Shown: in pieces, positions 36,529-46,121 of the stretch | Numbering within the stretch: the stretch's first letter is position 1 | How the letters are laid out: every line of letters starts with the position of its first letter | From: Polynucleobacter sp. JS-JIR-II-b4 | Lineage (GTDB): Bacteria > Pseudomonadota > Gammaproteobacteria > Burkholderiales > Burkholderiaceae | Assembly (NCBI RefSeq): GCF_018687815.1 | Contig: NZ_CP061306.1 | Location: forward strand, 1,240,001 to 1,304,000 | Length of the DNA: 64,000 nucleotides | Direction: 5' to 3' | Notes under the pieces: generated by a model | Databases searched by the model: none | What the model was told of the DNA's origin: nothing | The model's input: only the letters and a program-made list of their open reading frames with translations | Made by a program: the position numbers and the translations under genes

Positions 36529-38142
36529 TTACTTCGACAGATAGTCTAGTGCGACTGCTTCTGCTACTTTAATCCCATCAACACCTGCCGACAAGATTCC
36601 ACCGGCATAGCCAGCACCCTCTCCCGCTGGATAAAGGCCTTTGATATTCAGACTCTGATAGTTGGCGCCTCGAGTAATTCGCAAAGGAGAGGAAGTGCGC
36701 GTCTCCACACCAGTTAAAACAGCATCTTTCATAGAGAAGCCTTTAATTTGCTTCTCAAAAGCAGGAATCGCCTCGCGAATAGCCTCAATAGCATAAGCTG
36801 GTAAGCTTTCTGCCAGATCCGTTAAATGAACGCCGGGCTTGTATGACGGCATGACGCTACCGAACTGAGTTGAAGGCTTGCCTTCTAAAAAGTCACCAAT
36901 CAGCTGGCCCGGCGCTTCATAAGTTCTACCACCCAATTCAAAAGCCTTTGATTCAATAGCGCGCTGAAACTCAATACCTGCCAATGGGCCACCCGGGTAA
37001 TCTTCTGGCGTAATGCCAACGACGATGCCCGCATTGGCATTTCGTTCGTTACGAGAATATTGGCTCATGCCATTGGTAACCACACGATTCGGTTCGGAGG
37101 TGGCGGCGACTACTGTCCCACCAGGGCACATGCAAAAACTATAGACGGAACGACCATTTTTGGCGTGATGGACTAATTTGTAATCTGCCGCACCAATTAA
37201 CTCATTACCCGCGTGAGGACCCAGACGTGCTTTATCGATTAGTGATTGGGGGTGCTCAATCCGAAAGCCAACAGAAAAGGGTTTAGCTTCCATGAAGACG
37301 CCAGCATGATGCAAGGCCTCAAATGTGTCACGCGCACTATGTCCAAGCGCCAAGATGACGTGGTTAGCAGGCAGATCTGCCTGCCCCTCAATCTTGACCC
37401 CGGTAATTTGCTCATTTTCAATATCAAAGCCAATTACCTTTTGCGAGAACCGAATCTCACCGCCTAAGTCAATAATTTCTTGGCGCATCTTCTCTACCAC
37501 GCCAACTAGGCGGAAGGTGCCGATATGCGGCTTAGCTACATAGGTAATTTCTGCGGGAGCGCCGGCTTTTACAAATTCGTAAATAACCTTACGTCCATAA
37601 AACTTAGGATCTTTGATCTGGCTGTACAACTTGCCATCTGAAAACGTACCAGCCCCGCCCTCGCCAAACTGCACATTAGATTCTGGATTTAAAACATTCT
37701 TACGCCACAAGCCCCAGGTATCCTGAGTGCGCTCACGAACTTTCTTGCCACGCTCAAGAACGATAGGCCTAAATCCCATTTGCGCTAACACTAGAGCGGC
37801 AAAAATACCGCATGGGCCAAATCCAACGACTACTGGGCGCAGCTCTTTGCCAGAGTCTATAGTTTCAGGGGCTTTTGCTACAAAGTGGTAGCTCGTATCC
37901 GGGGATGGTCTTACATGAATATCTCCAGAAAATTGCTTCAGAAGAACATCTTCATGCTTTGCAGATAAGTCAACCGTATAGATAAAAGAGAGGGCGACGT
38001 TCTTTCGAGCATCGTAACTACGCTTAAAGACCTCAAATCGTATTAAGTCTTTAGCGTCTAAATTGAGACGCTTCAATATCGCCTTCTCCAGAGCTTCTGG
38101 AGCATGGTCAATTGGCAGACGTAATTCAGTAATACGGATCAT
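36529..38142 (-). CDS. COG2509-type FAD-dependent oxidoreductase
   Basis: This is an uncharacterised NAD(P)/FAD flavoprotein group. A ferredoxin-like N-terminal domain (1 to about 95) precedes the dinucleotide-binding VVVGFGPCGIFAALVLAQMG near 106-125 and VLERGKKVRERT. Then come QFGEGGAGTFSDGKL, VILALGHSARDTFE, a Cys-containing CMCPGGTVVAATSEPNRVVTNGMS, and a C-terminal FAD contact (LYPAGEGAGYAGGILSAGVDGIKVAEA). At 537 residues it is full length. Its link to hemN suggests a low-oxygen or redox role, but the substrate is unknown. Confidence 0.88.
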   Translation of the reverse strand: MIRITELRLPIDHAPEALEKAILKRLNLDAKDLIRFEVFKRSYDARKNVALSFIYTVDLSAKHEDVLLKQFSGDIHVRPSPDTSYHFVAKAPETIDSGKELRPVVVGFGPCGIFAALVLAQMGFRPIVLERGKKVRERTQDTWGLWRKNVLNPESNVQFGEGGAGTFSDGKLYSQIKDPKFYGRKVIYEFVKAGAPAEITYVAKPHIGTFRLVGVVEKMRQEIIDLGGEIRFSQKVIGFDIENEQITGVKIEGQADLPANHVILALGHSARDTFEALHHAGVFMEAKPFSVGFRIEHPQSLIDKARLGPHAGNELIGAADYKLVHHAKNGRSVYSFCMCPGGTVVAATSEPNRVVTNGMSQYSRNERNANAGIVVGITPEDYPGGPLAGIEFQRAIESKAFELGGRTYEAPGQLIGDFLEGKPSTQFGSVMPSYKPGVHLTDLAESLPAYAIEAIREAIPAFEKQIKGFSMKDAVLTGVETRTSSPLRITRGANYQSLNIKGLYPAGEGAGYAGGILSAGVDGIKVAEAVALDYLSK

Positions 38143-38262
38143 GGGTTTTACGGTACACAGTAATTTGAGGCATTTCCAGGCTCATCAGGAGCCCCAAGCC
38201 AAATAATACTGGTTATGAGCTCACTCAGGCCAGGAGTTGGTTCATAAAGGCGATAATAGGTC

Positions 38263-38808
38263 ATGGCTCTACGCGCAACTATCCACAAAGCCGACCTTCA
38301 TGTCGCAGATTCTGACCGCCACTACTATGGCAGTCATTCATTAACTATTGCTAAGCACCCTTCTGAGACTGAGCAGCGGATGATGATCCGCATCATTGCC
38401 TTTGCATTGCAGGCAAATGAGGATCTAGTGTTTACAAAAGGTTTGAGTGATACCGATGAACCCGACCTGTGGATTAAAGATCTTACCGACGCAATTAAGT
38501 TGTGGATTGAAATCGGCCAACCAGACGAGCGTCGTATTCTGAAAGCCTGTGGTCGTTCTGATCAAGTGATTGTCTATTGCTACGGCGGACATACCAGCAA
38601 AATCTGGTGGGATGGCATTGCCAACAAACTCACTCGTGCTCGTAATTTACAAATAGTCTCTATACCAGCAGAACAAGCGGAAGAGCTGAACAAGTTGGTT
38701 GAGCGCAGCATGGTGATCCATGTCAATGTTCAAGATGGTGAAGCTTACGTCTCCTCTGATAAAGGGCAGGTCACCATTACTCCAGAGATTTGGCGCAACA
38801 ATCAATAG
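38263..38808 (+). CDS. yaeQ: YaeQ family protein
   Basis: YaeQ proteins have a PD-(D/E)xK nuclease-like fold, and the molecular role is unclear. The 181-residue protein shows the family start MALRATIHKADLHVADSDRHYY, SHSLTIAKHPSETEQRMMIRIIAFAL, and the putative active-site stretch DLWIKDLTDAIKLWIEIGQPDERRI with GRSDQVIVYCYGGHTSKIWW. It lies nine bases before the PIN-domain gene on the same strand. Confidence 0.93.
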   Translation: MALRATIHKADLHVADSDRHYYGSHSLTIAKHPSETEQRMMIRIIAFALQANEDLVFTKGLSDTDEPDLWIKDLTDAIKLWIEIGQPDERRILKACGRSDQVIVYCYGGHTSKIWWDGIANKLTRARNLQIVSIPAEQAEELNKLVERSMVIHVNVQDGEAYVSSDKGQVTITPEIWRNNQ

Positions 38809-38817
38809 GCCTTAGAG

Positions 38818-39234
38818 ATGAAGGTAGTAGTTTTCGATACCAATGTCTTGCTAGATCTTTTTGTCTTTAATGACTTTAGAGCGCTTCATTTAAAGCAAGC
38901 GCTGATCGAAGGCAAAATAGATGCACTCGCAACTCCAAATACTTTAGAAGAATTTGCTGATGTGATTGCTCGCCCCCTGTTTTCGCTCGATGAAGTGCAA
39001 CAAGAGCAAATTCGCCAGCAATGGCATGGTTTAGCAAGAATCATGGATGATAAAAACTTAGCCAAAGCCCCCTGGATATGCCAAGACCTAGATGACCAAG
39101 TGTTTTTAGACCTTGCTTACACTGCAAAGCCCTGCATCTTAATCAGCAAAGACAATGCAGTGCTGCGATTTGCGAATCAGGCTGCAAAAGAACAAGTATT
39201 GATTACCGCAGATTACAACGCAGCGATCTTATAG
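38818..39234 (+). CDS. PIN-domain protein (COG1569 type)
   Basis: PIN domains are Mg-dependent RNases, and this subgroup is often labelled toxin component. The acidic residues of the active site are visible: [13 protein letters not shown] (Asp7), LEEFADVI, and [24 protein letters not shown]. No antitoxin-like small gene is next to it. The upstream neighbour is yaeQ and the downstream gene converges with a six-base overlap of stop codons. A housekeeping RNase is as likely as a toxin. Confidence 0.85.
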   Translation: MKVVVFDTNVLLDLFVFNDFRALHLKQALIEGKIDALATPNTLEEFADVIARPLFSLDEVQQEQIRQQWHGLARIMDDKNLAKAPWICQDLDDQVFLDLAYTAKPCILISKDNAVLRFANQAAKEQVLITADYNAAIL

Positions 39235-40227
39235 GCTTTGTGCGGCTTGTGCGGCAATCTCAAATGATCGGAGACGAGCCTGATGATCGAAAATTTGCCC
39301 AGTCAAGATGATTTCGTTTGCGCCAGTCAGATCCAACCAACGACGCATCCCCTTCTTTACTGTCTCCAGTGAACCCACTACTGAAACCTGCAAGGTATGA
39401 TCTGCAGCTGCTCGTTCATGAGGCTCACAAAATTCATTCATATCAGTAATTGGAGGTGGTAGCTGCCCGCGTGTATTGCGTCGCATCCTGATGACGTTCT
39501 GTTGCAGAGTGGTAAATAAATATTGAGCCTCTTCATCGGTATCCGCAGCAACTACATTCATCACAAATGCTGAGTAGGGCTTATCTTGTTGTGCAGATGG
39601 CTTAAAGAGCTCACGATAAATCTTCATTGCCTCTAAAAGTTGCTCTGGCGCAAAGTGAGAAGCGAAGGCATAAGGTAAGCCAAAGTGAGCAGCTAATTGA
39701 GCTCCATACAAACTAGAACCTAAAATCCAGATAGGAACATTGCTATCTACTCCTGGTATCGCCTTTACAGATTGCCCCTCTTGTAACGGGCCAAAATAAT
39801 GCTGTAACTCACGGACATCCTGCGGGAAGCGATCATCACTCCCCAATAAGTCCCTACGCAATGCCCTGGCGGTCATTTGATCGGTACCGGGTGCACGACC
39901 CAAGCCAAGCTCAATTCTTCCTGGATATAAAGCTTCCAGGGTGCCAAATTGCTCAGCAATTACCAAAGGAGCATGATTAGGCAGCATCACACCACCAGAA
40001 CCTACTCGGATATGAGAGGTGCCAGCTGCGATATAACCAATCAAGACTGCGGTTGCAGAACTCGCATTACCCGTCATATTGTGATGCTCTGCTACCCAGT
40101 AGCGGGTATAGCCCCATTTTTCGGCATGCCTTGCCACATCCAAAGAGTTGCGCAGTGCATCGGCAGCAGTAAAACCCTGGGGAATCGGAGATATATCTAG
40201 AATGGAGTATGGGATGGAATTTGCCAT
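39229..40227 (-). CDS. LLM-class flavin-dependent oxidoreductase
   Basis: This is a bacterial luciferase-like FMN monooxygenase of the single-subunit YhbW type. The start I choose, [18 protein letters not shown] (40227), is the family N-terminus. The open frame extends 186 bases upstream, through and beyond the start of the divergent DUF1653-like gene, without similarity. Motifs are [47 protein letters not shown] and [16 protein letters not shown]. With this start it has 332 residues. The substrate is unknown. Confidence 0.9.
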   Translation of the reverse strand: MANSIPYSILDISPIPQGFTAADALRNSLDVARHAEKWGYTRYWVAEHHNMTGNASSATAVLIGYIAAGTSHIRVGSGGVMLPNHAPLVIAEQFGTLEALYPGRIELGLGRAPGTDQMTARALRRDLLGSDDRFPQDVRELQHYFGPLQEGQSVKAIPGVDSNVPIWILGSSLYGAQLAAHFGLPYAFASHFAPEQLLEAMKIYRELFKPSAQQDKPYSAFVMNVVAADTDEEAQYLFTTLQQNVIRMRRNTRGQLPPPITDMNEFCEPHERAAADHTLQVSVVGSLETVKKGMRRWLDLTGANEIILTGQIFDHQARLRSFEIAAQAAQSL

Positions 40228-40260
40228 CGCTAGATCATACCGAGAAAGTGCATTGTTGAC

Positions 40261-40482
40261 ATGAATAAACCTAAAATGGCCGATCCTGACGATGGCCTCT
40301 TTAAGCCAGGCAGTAGATTGCGCCACATTAAGACTGGTGGATTTTATAAGGTGGTCTTCTTGGCCAACATAGAGGCAAATCTTGAGCCAGCCTACGTTTA
40401 CGAATCCATGCAATCACATGATTTCTGGATTAGACCCAAAGCAGAAATGGAAGATGGGCGCTTTGAGCTTATCTCAGAATAG
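40261..40482 (+). CDS. Small DUF1653-like protein
   Basis: This is a 73-residue cytoplasmic protein. The pattern [49 protein letters not shown] resembles DUF1653, a compact beta-domain of unknown function. It is divergent from the luciferase-like gene and lies 10 bases before slyX, so the two small genes are probably co-transcribed. Confidence 0.65.
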   Translation: MNKPKMADPDDGLFKPGSRLRHIKTGGFYKVVFLANIEANLEPAYVYESMQSHDFWIRPKAEMEDGRFELISE

Positions 40483-40492
40483 AAAGTAAGTT

Positions 40493-40693
40493 ATGTCAGA
40501 AGAACGCATCACTAATCTAGAAATCAAATTGAGCTTTACAGAAGACTTAATTGAAAAGCTCAATGAGACCGTCTATAAACAGCAACAGCAAATCGAATTT
40601 CTGTACCGCGAATTAAAGGCCATCAAAGAACAAGCCAGCAGCAGCGGCGGTGGCGGCGCAAGTTCTCAGGATGAAATCCCCCCGCACTATTAA
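40493..40693 (+). CDS. slyX: SlyX family protein
   Basis: SlyX proteins are short coiled coils of unknown function. The 66 residues read as one amphipathic helix (ERITNLEIKLSFTEDLIEKLNETVYKQQQQIEFLYRELKAIKEQ) and then a Gly/Ser linker that ends in DEIPPHY, the family C-terminus. It follows the DUF1653-like gene by 10 bases. Confidence 0.88.
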   Translation: MSEERITNLEIKLSFTEDLIEKLNETVYKQQQQIEFLYRELKAIKEQASSSGGGGASSQDEIPPHY

Positions 40694-40753
40694 TCAACTG
40701 CTAATATAGTCACTAGGCCTAAACCCCTTACAACACCAGCAAAGGAATCATTC

Positions 40754-41101
40754 ATGAGCAACTTAACTCTATTTCTAGTCCAATGGGGCTTAACTTCTTT
40801 ATCCCTTTGGGTCGCAAGTTATATTTTCAGTGGTCTGCGCTTTGCGGATGGTGGCTCATTATTAATTGCCGCCCTCCTATTGGGATTTGCCAATGCCATC
40901 GTTAAACCTTTACTTATACTTTTCACGCTGCCATTAACAGTAGTAACCATGGGCCTCTTCTTGCTCGTGATTAATGCTTTGGTATTGATGCTGGTTTCTG
41001 CAGTGGTGAGTGGCTTTACGATCTCTAGCTTCTGGACCGCATTTTTTGCCAGCATCTTTATTTCTTTGTTCAGCCTCTTTGTCAGTGGCTTAGTTTTCTA
41101 A
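40754..41101 (+). CDS. Small four-helix membrane protein (PF04020, phage-holin-IV-like)
   Basis: The 115 residues form four hydrophobic helices. The family pattern is SGLRFADGGSLLIAALLLGFANAIVKPLLILFTLPLTVVTMGLFLLVINALVLMLV. The database name 'phage holin' comes from a distant superfamily, and these proteins are widespread chromosomal membrane proteins of unknown function. AAAGGA lies upstream of the ATG. No phage gene is near. Confidence 0.87.
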   Translation: MSNLTLFLVQWGLTSLSLWVASYIFSGLRFADGGSLLIAALLLGFANAIVKPLLILFTLPLTVVTMGLFLLVINALVLMLVSAVVSGFTISSFWTAFFASIFISLFSLFVSGLVF

Positions 41102-41124
41102 GAAATTCTTAGACTTAGTCTCTC

Positions 41125-42924
41125 TTACTTGCTTGCAGGATAGATATCAGACCAAGGGTGCAGCGCTGTTTTACAGGGCTGCGACTTGGTCGCCAATGAT
41201 TTAGCATTTTCCGCCGCGATACTAATACCGCCGGTTAAGAAACCCAGCCCAATCGAGACGGCACTATTCACCACCCCTGCTTTATTCACCCCAGTTTGCG
41301 GGTTTTTCAGAGTTCCCTCAATTTTGACAAGACCACCTAAATCTAGACCCGTTGTGAGTCCTGATTTTTCTCTTGGGTTAATGCTGATATTGAGAGCCTC
41401 GTTGGCAAGATTGATCGAGCCCGCTAAGGTGATATCAAGACGATCAGTCTCTACCCCAACTGAATTCTGAATATTCACCATCCCACTATTGATGGGCAAG
41501 TAGGCAACTGCACAATCTAAAGTAGTTTGATTGGATTTCTTATACATCGGATTGATTGCATCTATTACAGTGATGACAAAGTCTCCGCCTTTATTGATGA
41601 ACTTCGAATCTAATTTACTTTGTCCTACTGAAACCTGAATAGCACCATCAGCTCGGCTAGCCATTTGATGCAAACTCATCCCGCTTCCCCGCAAGTTCCA
41701 AGCGACTTTTGCATCACCACCAGAAACTCTAGCGCTTGAATCAGTGACGGCAATAATTTGTTCCAAGGTAAAGTCTTTGGCAATACCCTTCACAGAAATC
41801 TTAGGCGCAGGGCCGGTGAACTGAGTAATGGACAGCTGTGCTTGGGCACTTCCCTTGCCTATATTAAAGCTAACATCGCTCGCATCAATCCTATCTTTCT
41901 GAAATTGGAGTGTCGTTTTGAAGTTCGTAAACGGCGCCTGATGAGGAATCCCAAGCTCAGCAATATTGATATTAATAAGGCCATCAGCCAAAGGCAAAAG
42001 ATCAAAAGGCAGCGCGTCATCGGAGAATAAATACTTTCCTTGGGCCTTATGAGTGGATGCCGTGGAAGTTTTTCCAGCTGATCCAGCAATTACAACAGAA
42101 CCCGCTAAGGGTGCTAAATCAAAGGATTTTGAATTGAGGTTGATATTGAATTTTGGCAATAGATCTGGCTTCTTATCAATGTCGCCCGTAATTGCAAGCG
42201 ACTTACCGTTTAAGGTTAGAACTAAATCGAGATCTAGGTTTACTGGAGATTGATTCCAAGCGAAGTAAGCATTACGCAGTGAAGTTGTTTTACCCTTTAG
42301 ATTCAGGGTGTAGTTAGTACGCTGAACATCTACCAAAATCGTAGACTTCCCATCGCCACCGTCTAAAGAAAGTTTAGGAATACTAATCGGGCTGGCTGCT
42401 TTTTCTCCGTCTTGATAATTGATGCGCGCATCTACGACATCAACAGTTTTAATAGAGACTAGCGCGTTATTAGAAGAGTCGCTAGTTGCAGACTGTGCTG
42501 CCGAACCACTGGCAACTATCGTAGGTGGAGTGAGATTCCAATTACCCTCCCCAGCCTTATTGGTTTGTAAGTTTGCCTCTAATCCTCTTATACCGATTCT
42601 GCTGATTTCAACGCTACCTTTCAGAAGCGGAAGTATCCTAATATCTAATTCAATATGCTTGAATACAAACATATCAGGATTGCTTGCCCATGAGGCATTG
42701 CTCAAAGACACCTGTTCGGCTTTTACGCTAATTGATGGGAAAAGACTCAGACTTACTGGACCGGCGATTTTCAACTCACGCCCAGTAGCATCTTTGACCG
42801 AAGAACTTAGGAGCTTGGTTACCTGGGCAGGATTTACAAAAGATGATGCATACCATGCACCCAAACCTATTATGGCAAGACAGCCTATCAGAGCAATAAG
42901 AATAATCTTCAGGGTTTTATTCAC
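41125..42924 (-). CDS. AsmA family protein
   Basis: AsmA-like proteins are long periplasmic beta-structures anchored in the inner membrane by one N-terminal helix. They are thought to move phospholipids to the outer membrane. The helix (LKIILIALIGCLAIIGLGAWYAS) is at 4-26, followed by the AsmA domain start GRELKIAGPVSLSLFPSISVKAEQVSLSNA. The C-terminal conserved block FSVTDSSARVSGGDAKVAWNLRG-like region and GINISPREKSG-like segment are present. At 599 residues it is normal. It is a single gene convergent with the holin-like gene. Confidence 0.9.
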   Translation of the reverse strand: MNKTLKIILIALIGCLAIIGLGAWYASSFVNPAQVTKLLSSSVKDATGRELKIAGPVSLSLFPSISVKAEQVSLSNASWASNPDMFVFKHIELDIRILPLLKGSVEISRIGIRGLEANLQTNKAGEGNWNLTPPTIVASGSAAQSATSDSSNNALVSIKTVDVVDARINYQDGEKAASPISIPKLSLDGGDGKSTILVDVQRTNYTLNLKGKTTSLRNAYFAWNQSPVNLDLDLVLTLNGKSLAITGDIDKKPDLLPKFNINLNSKSFDLAPLAGSVVIAGSAGKTSTASTHKAQGKYLFSDDALPFDLLPLADGLININIAELGIPHQAPFTNFKTTLQFQKDRIDASDVSFNIGKGSAQAQLSITQFTGPAPKISVKGIAKDFTLEQIIAVTDSSARVSGGDAKVAWNLRGSGMSLHQMASRADGAIQVSVGQSKLDSKFINKGGDFVITVIDAINPMYKKSNQTTLDCAVAYLPINSGMVNIQNSVGVETDRLDITLAGSINLANEALNISINPREKSGLTTGLDLGGLVKIEGTLKNPQTGVNKAGVVNSAVSIGLGFLTGGISIAAENAKSLATKSQPCKTALHPWSDIYPASK

Positions 42925-42990
42925 CTAACCATTCTAAATCGAGTGCTAAATGCGGGACAAGACTGATCACCTGTAGACTAAAATGAGTCA

Positions 42991-43335
42991 ATGAGCACAG
43001 ATAATCTACCAAAGTGTCCTGCCTGCCAGGAAGATATGACCTACCCCGATGGGGAAAATTACGTTTGTGCCCAGTGCGGTCATGAATGGCCTATGGCTGC
43101 TGTTGCAGAAGAGGCTGAGGCTGGGCTCATTGTGAAAGATGCCAATGGAAATTTATTGGCAGATGGCGATACAGTCACCCTCATTAAGGACCTCAAGGTC
43201 AAAGGCTCTTCCACCACCCTGAAGGTTGGCACCAAGATTAAAGGGATTCGTCTGGTATCAGGTGATCATGAAGTCGACTGCAAAACAGAAGCGGGCAATA
43301 TGCTACTCAAAGCCTGTTTCCTGAAAAAAGCCTAG
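42991..43335 (+). CDS. yjdM: YjdM/PhnA family zinc-ribbon protein
   Basis: The 114-residue protein has an N-terminal zinc ribbon ([25 protein letters not shown], ligands CxxC...CxxC) and the C-terminal PhnA domain ([61 protein letters not shown]). Despite its old name it is not a phosphonate-degrading enzyme, and the function is unknown. It is divergent from asmA. Confidence 0.92.
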   Translation: MSTDNLPKCPACQEDMTYPDGENYVCAQCGHEWPMAAVAEEAEAGLIVKDANGNLLADGDTVTLIKDLKVKGSSTTLKVGTKIKGIRLVSGDHEVDCKTEAGNMLLKACFLKKA

Positions 43336-43373
43336 AAGTATTTTGTATCTAGACTTTTCTAAATCAATGCTTG

Positions 43374-43409
43374 CTTAGTTAGTTAATTAGTTACTTAGCT
43401 AGTTACTAG
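43374..43409. repeat. Imperfect TTAG tandem repeat
   Basis: About 36 bases consist of TTAGT/TTAGC-type units (TTAGTTAGTTAATTAGTTAC and so on). The repeat overlaps the last codons and stop of the YdcH-like gene, and would place further TAG or TAA stops just downstream on the minus strand. It may arise by slippage. No function is evident. Confidence 0.6.
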
Positions 43410-43614
43410 CCTTCTTTAAGACGGCATAAATCTGGTCTTTTAAAAGGAGTTTTTCCTTTTTCAAGGTCTCGATTTCTTCTGGGGTACTTGGCTCTGAATG
43501 GGATTCCATTCTTTGGATCTTTTGATCTAAATTGTTATGCTTATCAAATAAATGTGAGAAATGACGATCTGTCGTTTTCAGCTTGGTGATGAGTTCGCGA
43601 TATTCAGGAAACAT
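43399..43614 (-). CDS. YdcH/DUF465 family protein
   Basis: The 71-residue all-helical protein has the DUF465 pattern FPEYRELITKLKTTDRHFSHLFDKHNNLDQKIQRME..EEIETLKKEKLLLKDQIYAVLK. Such proteins are short coiled-coil hairpins of unknown function. The 217 bases between it and the next gene (43615-43831) hold only a short AATTCCC-CA-GGGAATT inverted repeat (43757-43772) and a ribosome site. Confidence 0.88.
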   Translation of the reverse strand: MFPEYRELITKLKTTDRHFSHLFDKHNNLDQKIQRMESHSEPSTPEEIETLKKEKLLLKDQIYAVLKKASN

Positions 43615-43831
43615 AGACCCTCTTCATATTTAGGTTAGACAAAACTTCACGCTTTTAGTGTAGCAACCCTGCATTGCAAGAACAATGGCTACGTCCATCT
43701 ATTTATTTCACCCCTACCCTTGTAATCCGCAGGAAAAACCCCATATAGGAAAGGCGAATTCCCCAGGGAATTTGCAGTAATATCAGATAGTGCATCAAGC
43801 ACGATAACTACCGAAAGAAGGGTAATAAACC

Positions 43832-44710
43832 ATGGCTACAAAGAAGTCTCCAGCAAAAAAGAAAGTAGCTACCAAGGTGGTAAAAAAAGCCCCTGTTAAA
43901 AAAGCTGTCAAGAAAGTTGCCGCTAAGAAAGTAGCAAGTAAAAAGACGGTCAAAAAGGTAGTGAAAAAACCAGCAGCCAAGAAAGTGGCTGCAAAGAAGC
44001 CTGCTGCCAAAAAAGTAGCAGTTAAAAAATTAGTGGCAAAGAAACCTGCGGCCAAAAAGCCAGCAGCGAAGAAAGTTGCCAAGAAGACTACAAAACCTGC
44101 TTCATCTAAATCGCCTAAAGTAGACCAATATGGTCTTGAGCTAGATGATGAGTTTTACGGTCTGTATTTTGCAAAGTCTACCAACAAGGGATTGGTTGAA
44201 GTAAAACCCTGCACTTTCTCGCTGATGTATTGGTGGAAAGGCTTGCTTGGCTACCCTGACATGATCGAGATCTCCAAGGGAAGCAATACTGCTATGTTGC
44301 AGTTTGAATCCACATTTGGTGGTGGCGATTCTGGCGAAACTGAGTTAACTGAAAAAGATGTGCTGGATATTGATCACATCATTGAAGTAGATGAAGAGGA
44401 AATGATGATCTCCCTCTACTCCTATGTGCCTATCCCAGTGCCCGAGAAATTGGTTGGGGCTTTGAGCCTAGCTGTTCTCAACATTAACCCAGAAACTCGC
44501 TATGGCAGTCTAGAAATCTGCCCAACCGAGAATGAAAATGGTGAAACTGAGCACTTCTTGCGTTACCGTGCTGCAACCTATTTGCGTGGTATCAAGTCTG
44601 GCAAAGTGGAGGCAATCGAAAGCATGGTGACCAATGGTTCTGAGTTCTTTGGCCTTGCTTTAGATGCGATGTGCGTCAACAAGTCGATTAAGAAGTGGTT
44701 GCTTAGCTAA
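43832..44710 (+). CDS. Histone H1-like AAKK-repeat domain fused to a folded C-terminal domain
   Basis: Residues 1 to about 92 are a lysine/alanine tail of KKPAAKKVAAKK-type repeats like eukaryotic histone H1 and bacterial HctB-like proteins, which bind DNA without a fold. From about residue 97 the composition becomes normal: DQYGLELDDEFYGLYFAK, SLMYWWKGLLGYPDMIEISK, an acidic LDIDHIIEVDEEEMMISLYSY and a C-terminal helix. I do not recognise this 190-residue domain with certainty; it vaguely recalls YbjN-type folds. A basic DNA-binding tail joined to an acidic domain is unusual. Confidence 0.85.
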   Translation: MATKKSPAKKKVATKVVKKAPVKKAVKKVAAKKVASKKTVKKVVKKPAAKKVAAKKPAAKKVAVKKLVAKKPAAKKPAAKKVAKKTTKPASSKSPKVDQYGLELDDEFYGLYFAKSTNKGLVEVKPCTFSLMYWWKGLLGYPDMIEISKGSNTAMLQFESTFGGGDSGETELTEKDVLDIDHIIEVDEEEMMISLYSYVPIPVPEKLVGALSLAVLNINPETRYGSLEICPTENENGETEHFLRYRAATYLRGIKSGKVEAIESMVTNGSEFFGLALDAMCVNKSIKKWLLS

Positions 44711-44742
44711 GAACCAATCAATGGCGAGCTAACTAATCGCCA

Positions 44743-45000
44743 CTATCTGCAAAGATAGATATAAGTTAAGGGAAAACGGTCATTGACCGTTTTTCTGCTT
44801 TCTACAATCGTCGCAGTTCTCTTCCCCAGTTTTTTACACTCCTCAAGTGCCACTTCTTGCGCTTCATTTTCTTTTGCATCTTTGGGCGCATGAACCCCAA
44901 CCGTGCCATCTGATTGCTTGTACACACCAAACTGACTGACTGGTGTGGAGCAGGCCGCTAATAGCAAACATATTAGTAGAAATAAATAGCGACTTAACAT
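44743..45000 (-). CDS. Small lipoprotein
   Basis: The 85-residue product has a lipoprotein signal with lipobox LLAAC (Cys17), so it should be lipid-anchored. The mature part (STPVSQFGVYKQSDGTVGVHAPKD..AQEVALEECKKLGKRTATIVESRK..YIYLCR) is a compact domain with two cysteines. I do not recognise a named family. It lies before the arsenic operon on the same strand, 77 bases after the acr3 stop, with no visible functional link. Confidence 0.75.
   Translation of the reverse strand: MLSRYLFLLICLLLAACSTPVSQFGVYKQSDGTVGVHAPKDAKENEAQEVALEECKKLGKRTATIVESRKTVNDRFPLTYIYLCR
44773..44793 (+). terminator. Candidate terminator inside the convergent lipoprotein gene
   Basis: A perfect 10-bp inverted repeat with a one-base centre (AAAACGGTCA, T, TGACCGTTTT) followed by another T lies 62 bases after the H1-like fusion gene. 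It falls within the last codons of the convergent lipoprotein gene and may end plus-strand transcription, though the loop would have to open by two base pairs. Confidence 0.5.
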
Positions 45001-45077
45001 TTTAAATGCTGCCCAACAGATAGGAGATAAATGAATTCTATCTTATTCCAACTTATGAAAAGCGAGAATTTACAGCA

Positions 45078-46121
45078 TTAAGCCCGAAAGAACCTCTCTT
45101 TAAGCCTGAGAGCAACCGAGACAAGACCAACCATAATAGGCACTTCCACCAGGGGTCCAATCACTGCCGCAAAGGCTGCTCCAGAGTTAATTCCAAATAC
45201 CGCAATAGCTACGGCAATAGCTAACTCGAAGTTATTACTAGATGCCGTAAACGATAAAGTGCAGCAACGCTTATATTCAATGCCCATTTTGATGGTGATA
45301 AAGAATGTCAGTAAGAACATCACCACAAAGAAGACTAACAATGGAATTGAGATGGTAACCACATCCATTGGCAACTGAAGAATTAACTTACCCTTCAAAC
45401 TAAACATCACTACGATCGTGAAAAGCAAAGCAATTAAGGTGAGCTTGCCTATTCTGGGAACGAAAGTATTTTGATACGACTCTCTCGATACAAATTTGAG
45501 GGCAATGTATCTCGTCAGGAAGCCAGCCACACAAGGGACGCCCAGATAGATAGCAACTGTCTTCGCGATTTCGCCAATGGTGATATTGACAACAGAGCCT
45601 GCAAAGCCAAAATATGGTGGCAGAACTGTTAAGAAGAGATAGGCATACAGACTAAAGAACAGCACCTGAAACACGGCGTTAAAAGCCACTAAGCCAGCCG
45701 CATATTCCGTAGAGCCTTTGGCTATATCGTTCCAGACAATCACCATGGCAATACAAGGCGCTATTCCAATGAGTATTAATCCGGCCATATATTCTGGCTG
45801 ATTGGGAACAAAGAGGATAGCCAAGAAGAACATCAAGGTAGGCGCCACAATCCAATTGAGCAAGAATGCCAATCCAAAGATCCGCTTGTCTCTAAAGACA
45901 TCAGGCAAGTCTTCGTACTTCACCTTCGCGAACGGTGGATACATCATCAATATCAATCCAATGGCTATTGGGATATTGGTAGTGCCCGATTGAAAGGAAT
46001 TAATGAACCCCTCTACTCCAGGAACAAAATATCCCAAGCCAATACCTGCCGCCATGGCAGCAAAGATCCAAACAGTGAGATATCGATCTAAAAAGGAAAG
46101 TTTGCTGGTAACTGTACTCAT
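45078..46121 (-). CDS. arsB: Arsenite efflux transporter, ACR3 family
   Basis: ACR3 exports arsenite from the cytoplasm using the proton gradient. The 347-residue protein has ten hydrophobic segments and the family motif [25 protein letters not shown], which includes the essential cysteine (Cys123) in the fourth helix. The second conserved region [29 protein letters not shown] is also complete. The ATG overlaps the arsC stop (ATGA). As the last gene of arsR-arsC-acr3, it exports the arsenite made by ArsC. Confidence 0.95.
   Translation of the reverse strand: MSTVTSKLSFLDRYLTVWIFAAMAAGIGLGYFVPGVEGFINSFQSGTTNIPIAIGLILMMYPPFAKVKYEDLPDVFRDKRIFGLAFLLNWIVAPTLMFFLAILFVPNQPEYMAGLILIGIAPCIAMVIVWNDIAKGSTEYAAGLVAFNAVFQVLFFSLYAYLFLTVLPPYFGFAGSVVNITIGEIAKTVAIYLGVPCVAGFLTRYIALKFVSRESYQNTFVPRIGKLTLIALLFTIVVMFSLKGKLILQLPMDVVTISIPLLVFFVVMFLLTFFITIKMGIEYKRCCTLSFTASSNNFELAIAVAIAVFGINSGAAFAAVIGPLVEVPIMVGLVSVALRLKERFFRA

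Noticed and set aside
38143..38262. GGCTC-ATCAG-GAGCC hairpin upstream of yaeQ as a riboswitch or small RNA
   Set aside because: Only a five-base stem with no supporting motif or T-run.
38818..39234. PIN protein with yaeQ as a toxin-antitoxin pair
   Set aside because: YaeQ is a conserved nuclease-fold protein and not an antitoxin; no small DNA-binding partner exists.
40754..41101. 'Phage holin' name suggesting a prophage
   Set aside because: No other phage gene is near, and the family is common in bacterial chromosomes.
43795..44082. Long antisense frame opposite the AAKK repeats, rich in Ala, Phe, Leu and Thr
   Set aside because: It is the mirror of a low-complexity Lys/Ala coding region; the same happens at 47103-47345.
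45031..45081. A 16-codon plus-strand frame with an AGGAG ribosome site between the small lipoprotein and acr3
   Set aside because: Too short, no family, and it runs into the acr3 stop codon on the opposite strand; a chance ribosome site is likely.
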